Source: Bordetella trematum (GTDB taxonomy: Bacteria > Pseudomonadota > Gammaproteobacteria > Burkholderiales > Burkholderiaceae_B). From it: a DNA stretch of 64,000 bases. The notes under the pieces were generated by a model. The model made no database searches and had not been told where the DNA came from. It saw only the letters and a program-made list of their open reading frames with translations. A program made the position numbers and the translations under genes. Shown in pieces: positions 7,734 to 16,728 of this stretch. The stretch spans positions 1 through 64,000 of the forward strand of contig NZ_FKBR01000034.1 in assembly GCF_900078335.1 (NCBI RefSeq), written 5' to 3'. How positions within the stretch are numbered: the stretch's first letter is position 1; every line of letters starts with the position of its first letter.

Positions 7734-8414
7734 TTATTTGCGCATCGAGTCCAGCACTTCCTGGTTTTGCTGCACGTCTTGCGCTTTGGCGTAGCTTTCG
7801 ATCAGCAACTGGTAGGCCGGGAAAATCTGGGTGTAGGCCTGGGCCCAGGCAGCGGCGTCGTCGCGGTTCCAGGTGCGTTGCAGTTCGGAGGCGACGGCGG
7901 CGGTGTCCATGGGGACGACGCCGGCCTGTACCACGCGCGCCAGGGTAATCTCCTGGGCCATTTTGCTGTACGTCCCCGAGGCGTCGATCACGGCGAAGAC
8001 CTGATAGCCGTCATGCACGGCGCTGATGGCGGGAAACGCCATGCATACGCTGGTGATGGTGCCCGCAATGATGAGCTGTTTTCTGCCGGAGGCTTTGACG
8101 GCGGCGACGAACTCGGGGTTGTCCCAGGCGTTGATTTCCCCCTTGCGCGCTACGTATTGGGCATGGGGCGCGTTCTGGTGGATTTCCGGGATCAAGGGGC
8201 CGTTGGGGCCTTGCGGCACCGAGGCGGTGGTAATGACCGGGATGTTGGCCAGGCTGGCCAGGGTGGCAAGCGCCGCGGCGCGCTGGCGCAGTTCGGGCAT
8301 CGGCATGTCACCCACGGTCTGGAACAAGCCGCTCTGGTGATCGATCAGCAACATCACGGCATTGGCCGGATCGATGACGGGTTTCTGGTTGTGGAAATTG
8401 GCAGGCGTACTCAT
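7734..8414 (-). CDS. Isochorismatase-like hydrolase, YcaC type
   Basis: A 226-residue cysteine hydrolase of the isochorismatase superfamily. The catalytic triad positions of YcaC proteins are present: Asp25 ([10 protein letters not shown]), Arg90 ([13 protein letters not shown]) and Cys124 ([11 protein letters not shown]). The start at 8414 has AGGAG about 8 bases upstream; in-frame sequence further upstream runs through a large hairpin and is unlikely to be coding. It lies downstream of the FAD oxidase gene on the same strand after a 191-base gap. The substrate is unknown; relatives hydrolyse small amides. It is clearly related to, but diverged from, the ycaC gene at 12911. Confidence 0.88.
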   Translation of the reverse strand: MSTPANFHNQKPVIDPANAVMLLIDHQSGLFQTVGDMPMPELRQRAAALATLASLANIPVITTASVPQGPNGPLIPEIHQNAPHAQYVARKGEINAWDNPEFVAAVKASGRKQLIIAGTITSVCMAFPAISAVHDGYQVFAVIDASGTYSKMAQEITLARVVQAGVVPMDTAAVASELQRTWNRDDAAAWAQAYTQIFPAYQLLIESYAKAQDVQQNQEVLDSMRK

Positions 8415-8542
8415 GGCATGGGCTCCTGGTTGGATAAGGATGTCGCCGGGGTTGGCCTGCGAAGTATCAATCTGGGACGATGCCCTGCCTAGACGCTGAA
8501 AACCGCCATCAGTGTCCCAGATAAAGAACGACAACGTGGCAT

Positions 8543-8573
8543 GGCCGCGTGTCCCCGCTGGGGACATGCGGCC
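8543..8573. repeat. Long GC-rich hairpin between two leftward genes
   Basis: Fourteen-base arms GGCCGCGTGTCCCC and GGGGACATGCGGCC (one G-U pair) enclose a 3-base loop. It lies between the FAD oxidase stop (8606) and the hydrolase start (8414). There is no T tract, so it may be a Rho-independent-like or processing structure separating the two transcripts rather than a classic terminator. Confidence 0.55.
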
Positions 8574-8605
8574 TCAGCCAGGTGGACCTTGCAGAAGACG
8601 CGCCT

Positions 8606-10012
8606 TCAGAACGACACCAGACGTCCCGGGTTGAGGGCATTGACCATGCCCATGGCGGCCTTGACCAGCGGGATCGCCATGGCCGAGAGCTGACGTCCCA
8701 AGGGGATCTGGCGGTGTTCGATGCCTGCCAGCATGGCAAAGTCGTCATTGCGACCGGTGACGTCGTCGCCAATGGCCTTGCCGATGCGCACGGTTTGCGC
8801 CACGCCGTGTCCACTCCAGCCGTGCACCAGATAAATGGGCGCGGCATCGTCGGTTTTACGACAGTCGGTGGCGCCGTTGAGGGTGAAGTCGCTGATGCCG
8901 CTCCAGGAGAATTCAAGCTGCGCCGGCGCCAGTTGTGGGAACACGGTATGAATTCGGCCAGTCAGGTAATCGTTGATGCGCTCCGGCGACCAGCTGCCGC
9001 CCGTGCCCTGGCCGCCGAACAGCAAGCGGTTGCGCGGTACGGCCCGGTAGTAGTCGATCTGGAACTGTGTGTCGTAGACCGCCATGTCAGAGGGCAGCAG
9101 TTCGGCCGTGTCGATCTCCAGCGGCGCGGTGACGCCTACGTAGGTATAGAACGGCACCGTCGTGTGCTTGTCATGTGACAGAAAACGGAAGGAGGTATGG
9201 TGCACGGCCAGCACCAGGGCCTTGCGCGCGGTGATGAGGCCGTTGGCGGTCACGGCCTGGGCACCTTGCGGGCTTTGCGCAATCTCCAGCACTTCGGTGT
9301 CTTCGTGCACGGTGCCGCCATATTGCAGCAGGCCGTGAACAAGGCCACGCAGCAGCGCCAGCGGGTGCAGCTGACCACCCAGACGGTCGATCGCCGCACC
9401 GTGATAGAGGCTCGAGCGGATGTGCTGCTCGAGCTCATAGGCGCCCGCAATCTCGACCGTAGCATCGCCCAGGTGACGGCGCGCATCGGCCCCTTCGACC
9501 AGGGCGCTCATGTGGCCGGGATGCACGGCCGCCGTGAGGTGGCCGCGGCGACGGTCGAAATCCAGGCCGTGGCGTGCCGCGATCTCGTCGATGAGTTCCA
9601 TGGCTTCCACCGAGGCCATGCGCCACAGGCGCCTGGCCTCGGGCAGGGGCAGGTTGGCGATCATGTCGGCCGCCTCCCAGCGCGCCAGGCCCGGCGTGAG
9701 CTGGCCTCCATTGCGGCCCGAGGCGGCCGAGCCGATGCTGTCTTTTTCCACGAGCACCACATCCAGGCCTGCCTGGGCCAGATGCAGCGCGGTCGATGCG
9801 CCAAGCAGGCCGCCGCCCACGACCAGCACGTCGCAATGGCGGTCATGCGGCAGCGGCGCAAAGCGCGGCCAGGGCGCCAGCGAGGCTTCGTAATAGGTCG
9901 CGGGCGCAGGCTCCTGGTGGGCAGGCTGCCAGTTCCAGAGGCGTTGATCGAGTTTAAGTCGGGTTGCTGTGTTGCCGGCGTCTTCCAGTAAGGTGGGTTT
10001 ATATACGTCCAT
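8606..10012 (-). CDS. FAD-dependent oxidoreductase, PuuB-like (DAO family)
   Basis: A 468-residue flavoprotein of the D-amino-acid-oxidase superfamily, closest in pattern to gamma-glutamylputrescine oxidase. The Rossmann motif VVGGGLLGASTALHLAQAG is at about 64-82, with an acidic end of strand two (LVEKD) and the family stretch ASGRNGGQLTPGLAR. The C-terminal half has FGGQGTGGSW and the FAD-contacting YLVHGWSGHGVAQT. Family members oxidise primary or secondary amines to imines, releasing peroxide. The ATG at 10012 gives a typical N-terminus (YYEASL at 40-45). It faces the TetR gene at 10266 across a double operator and is probably repressed by it. The exact amine is not known. Confidence 0.87.
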   Translation of the reverse strand: MDVYKPTLLEDAGNTATRLKLDQRLWNWQPAHQEPAPATYYEASLAPWPRFAPLPHDRHCDVLVVGGGLLGASTALHLAQAGLDVVLVEKDSIGSAASGRNGGQLTPGLARWEAADMIANLPLPEARRLWRMASVEAMELIDEIAARHGLDFDRRRGHLTAAVHPGHMSALVEGADARRHLGDATVEIAGAYELEQHIRSSLYHGAAIDRLGGQLHPLALLRGLVHGLLQYGGTVHEDTEVLEIAQSPQGAQAVTANGLITARKALVLAVHHTSFRFLSHDKHTTVPFYTYVGVTAPLEIDTAELLPSDMAVYDTQFQIDYYRAVPRNRLLFGGQGTGGSWSPERINDYLTGRIHTVFPQLAPAQLEFSWSGISDFTLNGATDCRKTDDAAPIYLVHGWSGHGVAQTVRIGKAIGDDVTGRNDDFAMLAGIEHRQIPLGRQLSAMAIPLVKAAMGMVNALNPGRLVSF

Positions 10013-10157
10013 GATGAATGGGAGTCCTGTGTCTTTGCCCCAGGGCGCGAGCCGCTGCGGCGAGGCACAGAGCGGAAGGCCACGATCACGCGCCGTAAGC
10101 GTGGCGTTCCGTTCTGCTGAATGCCCAGGGCCAGTTCTGGCGCGCCCCGGGGTACTA

Positions 10158-10196
10158 TTTCTACGATGTAGAAAAATAAATTCTACGGCGTAGAAT
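10158..10196. promoter_or_regulatory. Tandem palindromic operators for the TetR regulator
   Basis: Two perfect inverted repeats share one core: TTTCTAC-GAT-GTAGAAA (10158-10174) and ATTCTAC-GGC-GTAGAAT (10180-10196). Their centres are 22 bases apart, about two helical turns, so bound dimers would sit on the same DNA face. They lie in the divergent region between the FAD oxidase (starting 10012, leftward) and the TetR gene (starting 10266). The common half-site is TTCTAC. Autoregulation and repression of the oxidase are inferred. Confidence 0.8.
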
Positions 10197-10265
10197 ACGT
10201 CTTTGTCAAAAATCGGCCAGGGCGACTGCGCTGACCGCCGCATTATCTGGAAAGGAAAAAACCGC

Positions 10266-10931
10266 ATGACCACAGCCCGCGCCAAGCCCGGCCCCCGCTC
10301 CCAAAGCCTGTCCAAGGAGGCCCTGGTGGCGGCGGCAGTGCTGCTGATGGAGGCAGGCGGAGAAAGCGGGTTTTCTTTACGCAAACTGGGCGAACAGGTG
10401 GGCTGCGACCCCATGGCGGTGCTGTATCACTTCAAATCCAAGGAGGGCCTGCAGCGCGCCATGGCCGACTGGCTCAATGCCCGATTGCTACCGGCCAATA
10501 CCGCCCTGCCCTGGGCAGGCCGCCTGGCCGACCTGGCCGGCCAATATCGCCGGCTGGCTTTGCAGTACCCGCACACCTTCCGCCTGATGCAGCGCTTCCT
10601 GAATACTGGCGCGGCCGATTATGTCCATATCGAGATGGTGTATCAGGCCCTGCAGGAGGCCGGTTTGCCCGAAGCGGAAATGCCCGCGGCCTGCGTGGGG
10701 TGGTATGCCGCCGTGTATGGGCTGATCCTGGGAGAAATCGGCGGCCTGATCCGCCGCGCGACGGCACCCGAGGTAGCCGAACTGGAACAATTGCCCCTGC
10801 CCGACCTGCCTTGGCTGCGCCGCCTGATGCCGCGCTTTACCGAACTGGATACCACGGCGGTTTTCGACATGATGATCGACACGCTGCACACCGGCCTGGC
10901 GCAACGCGGCCGGCTCGCCGGCCAGGCCTAG
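10266..10931 (+). CDS. TetR/AcrR-family transcriptional regulator
   Basis: A 221-residue TetR-type regulator. The N-terminal HTH (about 14-62) includes LSKEALVAAAVLLMEAGG, FSLRKLGEQVG and CDPMAVLYHFKSKEGL. The C-terminal ligand domain resembles the TetR_C group (WAGRLADLAGQYRRLALQYP, IEMVYQALQEAGLP). The ATG at 10266 has AAGGA in good position; 21 upstream in-frame codons are less likely to be translated. It is divergent from the PuuB-like oxidase, with two perfect palindromes between. The stop overlaps the convergent LysR stop by 4 bases. The inducer is unknown but could be the amine substrate of the oxidase. Confidence 0.9.
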   Translation: MTTARAKPGPRSQSLSKEALVAAAVLLMEAGGESGFSLRKLGEQVGCDPMAVLYHFKSKEGLQRAMADWLNARLLPANTALPWAGRLADLAGQYRRLALQYPHTFRLMQRFLNTGAADYVHIEMVYQALQEAGLPEAEMPAACVGWYAAVYGLILGEIGGLIRRATAPEVAELEQLPLPDLPWLRRLMPRFTELDTTAVFDMMIDTLHTGLAQRGRLAGQA

Positions 10932-11833
10932 TCTTCGACCAGATCCTGAAAGCGCTGGGCGAGAAAATCGATCAACAAGCGCACCGACGGCAGAATGCCG
11001 CGGCGTGAGGGAAATACGGCGTGAATGATCTCGCGCCTTGGCTCCCAGCCCGGCACGACACAGACCAGCTCGCCGCTTTCCAGATGGTGGCGCAGCATCA
11101 GCCTGGGCAGTTGCACCACCCCTACCCCCGCCAGCGCGGCATCGCGCAGGGCCACCATGTCGGAGGTGACAAAGCGCGGCTGGTGATAAACCGTGGCCTG
11201 AGCGCCGTCGGGGCCAAACAGCTCCCAGCGCTGCGGCCCATGCGGCGGCCCGAGACCCAGACTGGGCCAGCCATCGAGTTCGCCCGGCGTGGCGGCAAAA
11301 CCATGCTGTTGCACCAGGCCCGGGCTGGCGACCAGGCATTGCCCCCTGTCGGCCAGCACGCGCATGACGAGATCGCTGTCTTCCAGGGGAGGCGGACGCA
11401 CCCGGATGGCCACATCCACGGCTTCGCTGACCACGTCCACGCGCCGGTTGCTTGCTTCCAGATGCAGATTGATCAACGGATGGGCCGCCATGAAGTCGGC
11501 CAGCATCGGCCCCACATTGGCATGCAGCAAGGCGATCGGACAGGTCAGGCGCACCACCCCGCGCGGCTCGGCGCGCGAGATGTCGATCACCTCCTGGGCC
11601 GCCTCCGCCTCGACCAGCATGGCACGGCAATGCTCGTAGTAGCGCAGGCCTATCTCGGTGACCGCGAAATGGCGGGTCGAACGCTGGATGAGACGCGCGC
11701 CCAGCCGTTCCTCGAGCATGGCCAGACGCCGGCTGAGCTTGGATTTGGGAATCCCCAGGGCGCGCCCGGCAGGCGCGAAGCCGCCATGGTCGACCACCTG
11801 GACGAAATAGTACAAATCGTTGAGATCCTGCAT
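10928..11833 (-). CDS. LysR-family transcriptional regulator
   Basis: A 301-residue LysR regulator of the common CrgA/DsdC-like subgroup. The HTH is at residues 1-60 (MQDLNDLYYFVQVVDHGGFA, LGIPKSKLSRRLAMLEERLG, RLIQRSTRHFAVTEIG), followed by the effector domain with the AVDVAIRVRPPPLEDSDLV stretch. It is divergent from the pirin gene, whose start is 118 bases away, and this LysR-pirin arrangement suggests that it controls the pirin + ycaC pair. Confidence 0.9.
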   Translation of the reverse strand: MQDLNDLYYFVQVVDHGGFAPAGRALGIPKSKLSRRLAMLEERLGARLIQRSTRHFAVTEIGLRYYEHCRAMLVEAEAAQEVIDISRAEPRGVVRLTCPIALLHANVGPMLADFMAAHPLINLHLEASNRRVDVVSEAVDVAIRVRPPPLEDSDLVMRVLADRGQCLVASPGLVQQHGFAATPGELDGWPSLGLGPPHGPQRWELFGPDGAQATVYHQPRFVTSDMVALRDAALAGVGVVQLPRLMLRHHLESGELVCVVPGWEPRREIIHAVFPSRRGILPSVRLLIDFLAQRFQDLVED

Positions 11834-11951
11834 ACCCGATCCAGCGTTCCATTAACAGAACTGTGAACTCGAATCTAGCACACTAGCCAGAATATCGTCC
11901 TATATTTAATCTGTCTCCATCGTATCCCACACGGATCATCAGGAGATCACC

Positions 11952-12818
11952 ATGAAAAAGATTCTCGGCGTCTACAGCGCTCCCCGCCCCCACTGGGTCG
12001 GCGATGGATTTCCGGTGCGCTCGCTGTTTTCGTATAACGGCCACGGCCGGCAACTGAGTCCTTTTCTGCTGCTGGATTATGCCGGTCCGGCAGAGTTCAC
12101 CCCGACGGCCACGCCGCGCGGCGTGGGCCAGCACCCGCACCGCGGCTTTGAAACGGTCACCATCGTCTACAAGGGTGAAGTCGCGCACCGCGACTCCACC
12201 GGCCAGGGCGGCGTGATCGGGCCTGGCGATGTGCAGTGGATGACGGCGGGCGCCGGAATTCTGCATGAAGAGTTCCATTCGCCTGCCTTCAGCGAGCAGG
12301 GCGGCATGCTGGAAATGGTGCAGCTGTGGGTCAACCTGCCGGCGCAATCCAAGATGACCCCGCCGCGCTATCAGGCCATCACCGCGGGCCAGATCCCCGA
12401 AGTGGCCCTGCCCAACGGCGCGGGCAAGCTGCGGGTCATCGCAGGCGAGTATGACGGCCAGCAAGGCCCGGCCGAGACGTTCTCGCCGCTGTCGGTGTGG
12501 GACTTGCGCCTGAAGCAGGGCAGCTACAGCGCCTTGCGGGTCCCGGCCGGCTGGACCACGGCCCTGGTCGTGCTGCACGGAACCGTGCAGGTCAACGGCA
12601 ACGCCATTGCGCGCGACGGGCAGATGGTTGTGCTGGATCGCGATGGCCAGGCGCTGGCCATCGAGGCCAATGGCGAGGCTTCGGTGCTGTTGCTGACCGG
12701 AGAGCCGATCGACGAGTCCATTGTCGGCCATGGCCCCTTCGTGATGAACAGCCACGAGGAAATCGTGCAGGCCATCTCGGATTTCAACAGCGGCCGTTTC
12801 GGCCAGATGCCGGCCTGA
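11952..12818 (+). CDS. Pirin family protein
   Basis: A 288-residue bicupin of the pirin family. The metal-binding motif of the N-terminal cupin is visible as QHPHRGFETVTIV (about 57-69) and again as HEEFHS (about 102-107), giving the usual three His and one Glu. The C-terminal cupin carries VVLHGTVQVNG. Bacterial pirins are iron proteins; some have quercetinase activity and others act as redox-sensitive partner proteins. AGGAG precedes the ATG. The ycaC gene follows after 92 bases on the same strand, so both may respond to the divergent LysR regulator. Confidence 0.92.
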   Translation: MKKILGVYSAPRPHWVGDGFPVRSLFSYNGHGRQLSPFLLLDYAGPAEFTPTATPRGVGQHPHRGFETVTIVYKGEVAHRDSTGQGGVIGPGDVQWMTAGAGILHEEFHSPAFSEQGGMLEMVQLWVNLPAQSKMTPPRYQAITAGQIPEVALPNGAGKLRVIAGEYDGQQGPAETFSPLSVWDLRLKQGSYSALRVPAGWTTALVVLHGTVQVNGNAIARDGQMVVLDRDGQALAIEANGEASVLLLTGEPIDESIVGHGPFVMNSHEEIVQAISDFNSGRFGQMPA

Positions 12819-12910
12819 AGCCGGCCAGCCTGTCCTGACATGCCGGCCGCCTCCCCCGGCGGCCGGCCTTCCCCCGGTGCCCGGCACCCCACTTGCCCAA
12901 GGAGCAAGCC

Positions 12911-13537
12911 ATGAGCAAACCCTATGTCCGCCTGAACAAAGATGGTGCCGCCGTGCTGCTGGTCGACCACCAGACCGGCCTGCTGTCGCTGGTGCGCGAT
13001 ATCGACCCCGACAAGTTCAAGAACAATGTGCTTGCGCTGGGCGATCTCGCAGCCTACTTCAAGCTGCCGACCATCCTGACGACCAGCTTCGAGAACGGCC
13101 CCAACGGCCCGTTGGTGCCGGAACTCAAGGCCCAGTTTCCGGATGCGCCCTATATCGCTCGCCCCGGCAACATCAATGCCTGGGACAACGAAGACTTCGT
13201 CAAGGCCGTCAAGGCCACGGGCCGCAAGCAGTTGATCATCGCGGGCGTGGTGACCGAGGTCTGCGTTGCCTTCCCGGCGCTGTCGGCGCTGGAAGAAGGC
13301 TACGACGTGTTCGTGGTGACCGATGCGTCGGGCACGTTCAACGAGATCACCCGCCAGGCCGCCTGGGAACGGATGTCGCAGGCCGGCGCACAGTTGATGA
13401 GCTGGTTCGGGGTAGCCTGCGAGCTGCACCGAGACTGGCGCAACGACATCGAGGGCCTGGGCGCGCTGTTCTCGAACCACATCCCCGACTACCGCAACCT
13501 GATGACCAGCTTCAACACGCTCAATAGCGGCAAGTAA
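12911..13537 (+). CDS. ycaC: YcaC hydrolase
   Basis: A 208-residue isochorismatase-superfamily hydrolase that matches, from memory, E. coli YcaC along almost its whole length (for example VRLNKDGAAVLLVDHQTGLL and NAWDNEDFVKAVKATG). The YcaC triad is intact: Asp19, Arg84 and Cys118 (EVCVAFPALSA). The natural substrate is not established. The ATG at 12911 has AAGGAG 6 bases upstream, better than the in-frame start 18 bases earlier. It is preceded by pirin and followed by a strong hairpin. Confidence 0.93.
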   Translation: MSKPYVRLNKDGAAVLLVDHQTGLLSLVRDIDPDKFKNNVLALGDLAAYFKLPTILTTSFENGPNGPLVPELKAQFPDAPYIARPGNINAWDNEDFVKAVKATGRKQLIIAGVVTEVCVAFPALSALEEGYDVFVVTDASGTFNEITRQAAWERMSQAGAQLMSWFGVACELHRDWRNDIEGLGALFSNHIPDYRNLMTSFNTLNSGK

Positions 13538-13550
13538 GCCGGCAAGGCAA

Positions 13551-13580
13551 AGGCCATCCGGAGCCTGCTCCGGATGGCCT
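13551..13580. terminator. Hairpin between convergent ycaC and the tartrate-dehydrogenase-like gene
   Basis: AGGCCATCCGGAG (13551-13563) pairs with CTCCGGATGGCCT (13568-13580) around a CCTG loop, 14 bases after the ycaC stop. There is no T tract on either strand, so the strength of termination is uncertain, but its place between convergent genes fits a terminator. Confidence 0.6.
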
Positions 13581-13664
13581 GTCCGATGCACGCGCCATCG
13601 GCGCTGCAGTGTCGGGTCACGGCCGTTGGCCGGACAGGGCCGCAGCCGGAGGCCCGTCCCCGGC

Positions 13665-14738
13665 TCAGTGGCCTTTGGCCACCAACTCGGCGATGGCGCG
13701 CCCGACCTCTGCGGTATTGGCCTGACCCTTCATGTCGGGCGTGCGCGGCCCATCGGCCAGCACCGTTTCAATCGCCTTCATGACAGCCTGGGCGGCCTCG
13801 GGGTAGCCGAGGAAGTCCAGCATCAGCACGCCGCTCCAGATCTGCCCGATCGGGTTGGCGATGCCCTTGCCGTAGATGTCCGGGGCCGAACCATGTACCG
13901 GCTCGAACAGGGACGGGAATTTGCGCTCGGGGTTGAGATTGGCCGAAGGCGCAATGCCGATGGTACCGGTGCAGGCCGGGCCCAGATCGGAAAGGATGTC
14001 GCCGAACAGGTTGGAGGCCACCACCACATCGAACCAATCAGGATGCTGCACGAAGTGCGCGCAGAGGATATCGATGTGATATTTGTCCCAGCGCACGTCG
14101 GGGTACTGGCCGGCCATCTCTGCCACCCGCTCGTCCCACCAAGGCATGGAAATCGAAATGCCGTTGGACTTGGTGGCAGCCGTCAGGTGCTTGCCGCGCT
14201 TGCGCGCGAGCTCGAAGGCGAACTTCAGCACGCGCTCGGCGCCCACCCTCGTGAACACGCTTTCCTGGATGACGACCTCGCGCTCGGTACCCTCGAACAG
14301 GCAACCCCCGCTGTTGGAGTACTCTCCCTCGGTGTTCTCGCGAACGATGAAGAAGTCGATGTCGCCCGGCTTGCGATTGGCCAGCGGCGTGGGCACGCCC
14401 GGCATCAGGCGCACCGGACGCAGGTTGATGTACTGGTCGAACTCGCGGCGAAAGCGAAACAGCGATCCCCACAGCGCTTCGTGATCGGGCACCGTCTCGG
14501 GCCAGCCGATCGCGCCGAAGAAAATGGCCTCGTGCGAACCGATCTGCGTCTTCCAGTCATCCGGCATCATCTTGCCGTGCCTGGCGTAATAGTCGCAGCT
14601 CCAGTCGAAGTGATCCCACTGGAAGCCGATGTCAAACCGCGCCGCCGCGGCATCAAGCACGCGCAGCCCTTCGGGCATGACTTCCTTGCCGATGCCATCG
14701 CCGGGGATCACGGCGATTCTGTGTTTCCTTGCTGCCAC
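13665..14738 (-). CDS. Tartrate dehydrogenase / D-malate dehydrogenase-like
   Basis: A 357-residue beta-decarboxylating dehydrogenase of the isocitrate/isopropylmalate family, closest to the TtuC/DmlA group (tartrate dehydrogenase/decarboxylase, D-malate dehydrogenase). Seen motifs: AVIPGDGIGKEVMPEG near the start, the substrate-binding INLRPVRLMPG, RENTEGEYSNSGG, TAATKSNGISISMPWWDE, the divalent-metal NLFGDILSDLGP and the NAD-binding EPVHGSAPDIYGKG. I chose the GTG at 14738 because GGAG lies 7 bases upstream and it starts directly before the first strand. It reads leftward 82 bases after the mocR stop and may be cotranscribed with it. Confidence 0.88.
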   Translation of the reverse strand: MAARKHRIAVIPGDGIGKEVMPEGLRVLDAAAARFDIGFQWDHFDWSCDYYARHGKMMPDDWKTQIGSHEAIFFGAIGWPETVPDHEALWGSLFRFRREFDQYINLRPVRLMPGVPTPLANRKPGDIDFFIVRENTEGEYSNSGGCLFEGTEREVVIQESVFTRVGAERVLKFAFELARKRGKHLTAATKSNGISISMPWWDERVAEMAGQYPDVRWDKYHIDILCAHFVQHPDWFDVVVASNLFGDILSDLGPACTGTIGIAPSANLNPERKFPSLFEPVHGSAPDIYGKGIANPIGQIWSGVLMLDFLGYPEAAQAVMKAIETVLADGPRTPDMKGQANTAEVGRAIAELVAKGH

Positions 14739-14820
14739 CCGTTGTCTCCATGGATGCGCGCCCACCGTGGCGCGCCTGCCGTGCATGATATAGGCGCGCC
14801 GGGCAATAAGGCAAAGAACC

Positions 14821-16368
14821 TCAGGCGCCGCTCCAGGCCTGGTCGTTGATGCGTTCGCTGGACGGGGCGCGCCCTTGCGTGCGTCGGGTATGCTCCAGCG
14901 CCGGCGTGATGACCTGCACCAGCCGTTCGAAGGCCGGAGCGATTTCCTCGTCGGGCACACAGGCATAACCCAGCAGCAACCCCGGCCGGGCCCAGGCCTC
15001 GTTGGCGTAATAGCGCGACAGCGGCCGGGCCGTCAGCCCCAGGGTACGGGCGGCGATGGAAATGCCGAGGTCATCCACGCCTTCGGGCAGATGCAGCACC
15101 AGATGCAGGCCGGCCTCATGGGTCGAGACCGGCCAGTCGGCGCCGAAATGACGCGCCACCGCCGCGCGCAGCAGCGCCTGGCGGGTGGCGTAGCACTGCT
15201 TCATGCGGCGGATGTGGCTGGCGTAGTGGCCGCCCTCGATGAAGTCGGCCAGCACCGCCTGGTCCATCAGGCGCCCTTCGCGGTACAGCTCGGACAGACC
15301 GGTCGCGAAATGCGCGGCCAGGCGGCGCGGCAGCACCATGTAGCCCATGCGAAAACCTGGGAACAGCGTCTTGGAGAAGGTGCCGAGGTACAGCACGCGA
15401 TCGTGGGGATCCAGGCCCTGCAGCGAGCCGATGGGCCGGCCGTCAAAACGGTACTCGCTGTCGTAGTCGTCTTCAATGATCCAGGCGCCACGCTTGTGGG
15501 CGTACTCGAGCAGCATGCGGCGGCGCGCCAGGCTCATGATCATGCCCAACGGATACTGGTGCGATGGGGTGAGGAAGATGAAGCGCGGCGGCTGTTGCAG
15601 CTGTTCGGCCTGCGGCGCCATGCCTTCTTCGTCGACCGGCACCGGCACCGGCGTGATGCCACAGGCCACGAGCGTGGCGCGCGCGCCCCAGTAACCCGGG
15701 TCTTCCATCCAGGCGGTGTTGCCGTGATCGCCCAGCAAACGCGCAAGCAGGCTGATCGACTGATGGATACCGGTGGTGATGACGACCTGATCGGCCTCGC
15801 AGCGGACCGAGCGCGCCAGACGCAGGTGTTCGGCCACGGCCTGGCGCAGCGGCAGATAGCCGGCGCCATAGGAATAGGTCAGAAGTTCCGGTGTCTGCTG
15901 ACGCCAGCGACGGCTGAGCAGGCGATTCCAGATGGCGCGGGGAAAGAGCGATACGTCAGGCACGCCGGAGACGAAGGCACCGAGCTGGCGATCCGAGGCC
16001 GAGGCCTCCTGCACCAGCTTGCTGCCTCGCCGCGACAAGAGAAACGGCGTGGCCGGCGGCTGCGTGTCAGGCTCGTCGCTCCAGGCCTCCTGGGGCTGGG
16101 GCACGGTATCGGAGACAAAGGTGCCGCTGCCGAAGGCGGCGGTCAGATAGCCTTCGGCGGTGAGCTGGTCATAGGCGTGCAGGATGGTGTTGCGCGACAG
16201 GGCCGTGTCGGCAGCCAGCACCCGGGTGGCGGGCATCTTGGCCCCGGCGGGTAGCTCGCCCGCCAGGATCAGGGCGCGCAAGGTGTCACAGACCTGGCGC
16301 GACAGCGCCACCGTGGCGCGCCGGTCCAGACGTTGCAGCACTCGCTCCGACAGAATCAGCTCTTTCAA
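14821..16368 (-). CDS. MocR-type regulator (GntR HTH + aminotransferase domain)
   Basis: A 515-residue MocR/GabR-family regulator: an N-terminal GntR winged helix (about 10-85, with ALSRQVCDTLRALILAGELP and LSRNTILHAYDQLTAEGYL) and a type I aminotransferase-like domain. The PLP region is intact (EDDYDSEYRFDG; TFSKTLFPGFRMGYMVLP with the Schiff-base Lys). Such proteins use PLP to sense an amine or amino acid such as GABA. The start is taken as TTG 16368 (AGGTG 5 bases before it), which leaves the conserved operator motif outside the gene; the frame stays open far upstream but only as antisense to the binding-protein gene. It is divergent from the transport/catabolic operon and is its likely regulator. 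Confidence 0.88.
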   Translation of the reverse strand: MKELILSERVLQRLDRRATVALSRQVCDTLRALILAGELPAGAKMPATRVLAADTALSRNTILHAYDQLTAEGYLTAAFGSGTFVSDTVPQPQEAWSDEPDTQPPATPFLLSRRGSKLVQEASASDRQLGAFVSGVPDVSLFPRAIWNRLLSRRWRQQTPELLTYSYGAGYLPLRQAVAEHLRLARSVRCEADQVVITTGIHQSISLLARLLGDHGNTAWMEDPGYWGARATLVACGITPVPVPVDEEGMAPQAEQLQQPPRFIFLTPSHQYPLGMIMSLARRRMLLEYAHKRGAWIIEDDYDSEYRFDGRPIGSLQGLDPHDRVLYLGTFSKTLFPGFRMGYMVLPRRLAAHFATGLSELYREGRLMDQAVLADFIEGGHYASHIRRMKQCYATRQALLRAAVARHFGADWPVSTHEAGLHLVLHLPEGVDDLGISIAARTLGLTARPLSRYYANEAWARPGLLLGYACVPDEEIAPAFERLVQVITPALEHTRRTQGRAPSSERINDQAWSGA

Positions 16369-16728
16369 AGTGGCACCTGAAAATGGAATCGTTCTGGATC
16401 TATTGAGAGTACCAAATATCCGATAGGCTTCTCCATTATGAAAAACGGCAATGGCACGCACCATCGCCACACCATTTGCAAGGGGAGACACTTGCCAATG
16501 CATCATCACCGCATATGCGGCGGCCCGCCGGCCTGCCCATTTCCTGACCGCATTCCTGGCGCGCTTCGCTGCGCCACCTTCCCCACCCTGGATCAGCCCC
16601 CGCTCTAGCGGCCGTCCCGCTTCCTCCCTGCGATGTCCCGTGCCACGCCGGTCCCCGCCTGCGTGCGGGCGGCGCTCGCCCATGCCCAGCGCACCGCGCT
16701 CACCGCCCGTTTTCTTCTGGAGCCTGCT
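16369..16728. promoter_or_regulatory. MocR operator/promoter region, copy A (no gene)
   Basis: This 360-base divergent region holds two elements that recur before the second binding-protein gene. CAAAGTGGCACCT is at 16366-16378, and TGGATCTATTGAGAG followed by TACCAAATATCCGATA is at about 16395-16424. The spacing from GTGGCAC to GGATCTAT is 26 bases, exactly as in copy B, although the bases between differ. A shared GCAAGGGGA-type stretch follows further downstream (about 16477). These are the best candidates for MocR binding sites and the operon promoter. The rest of the region shows nothing I can name. Confidence 0.7.
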
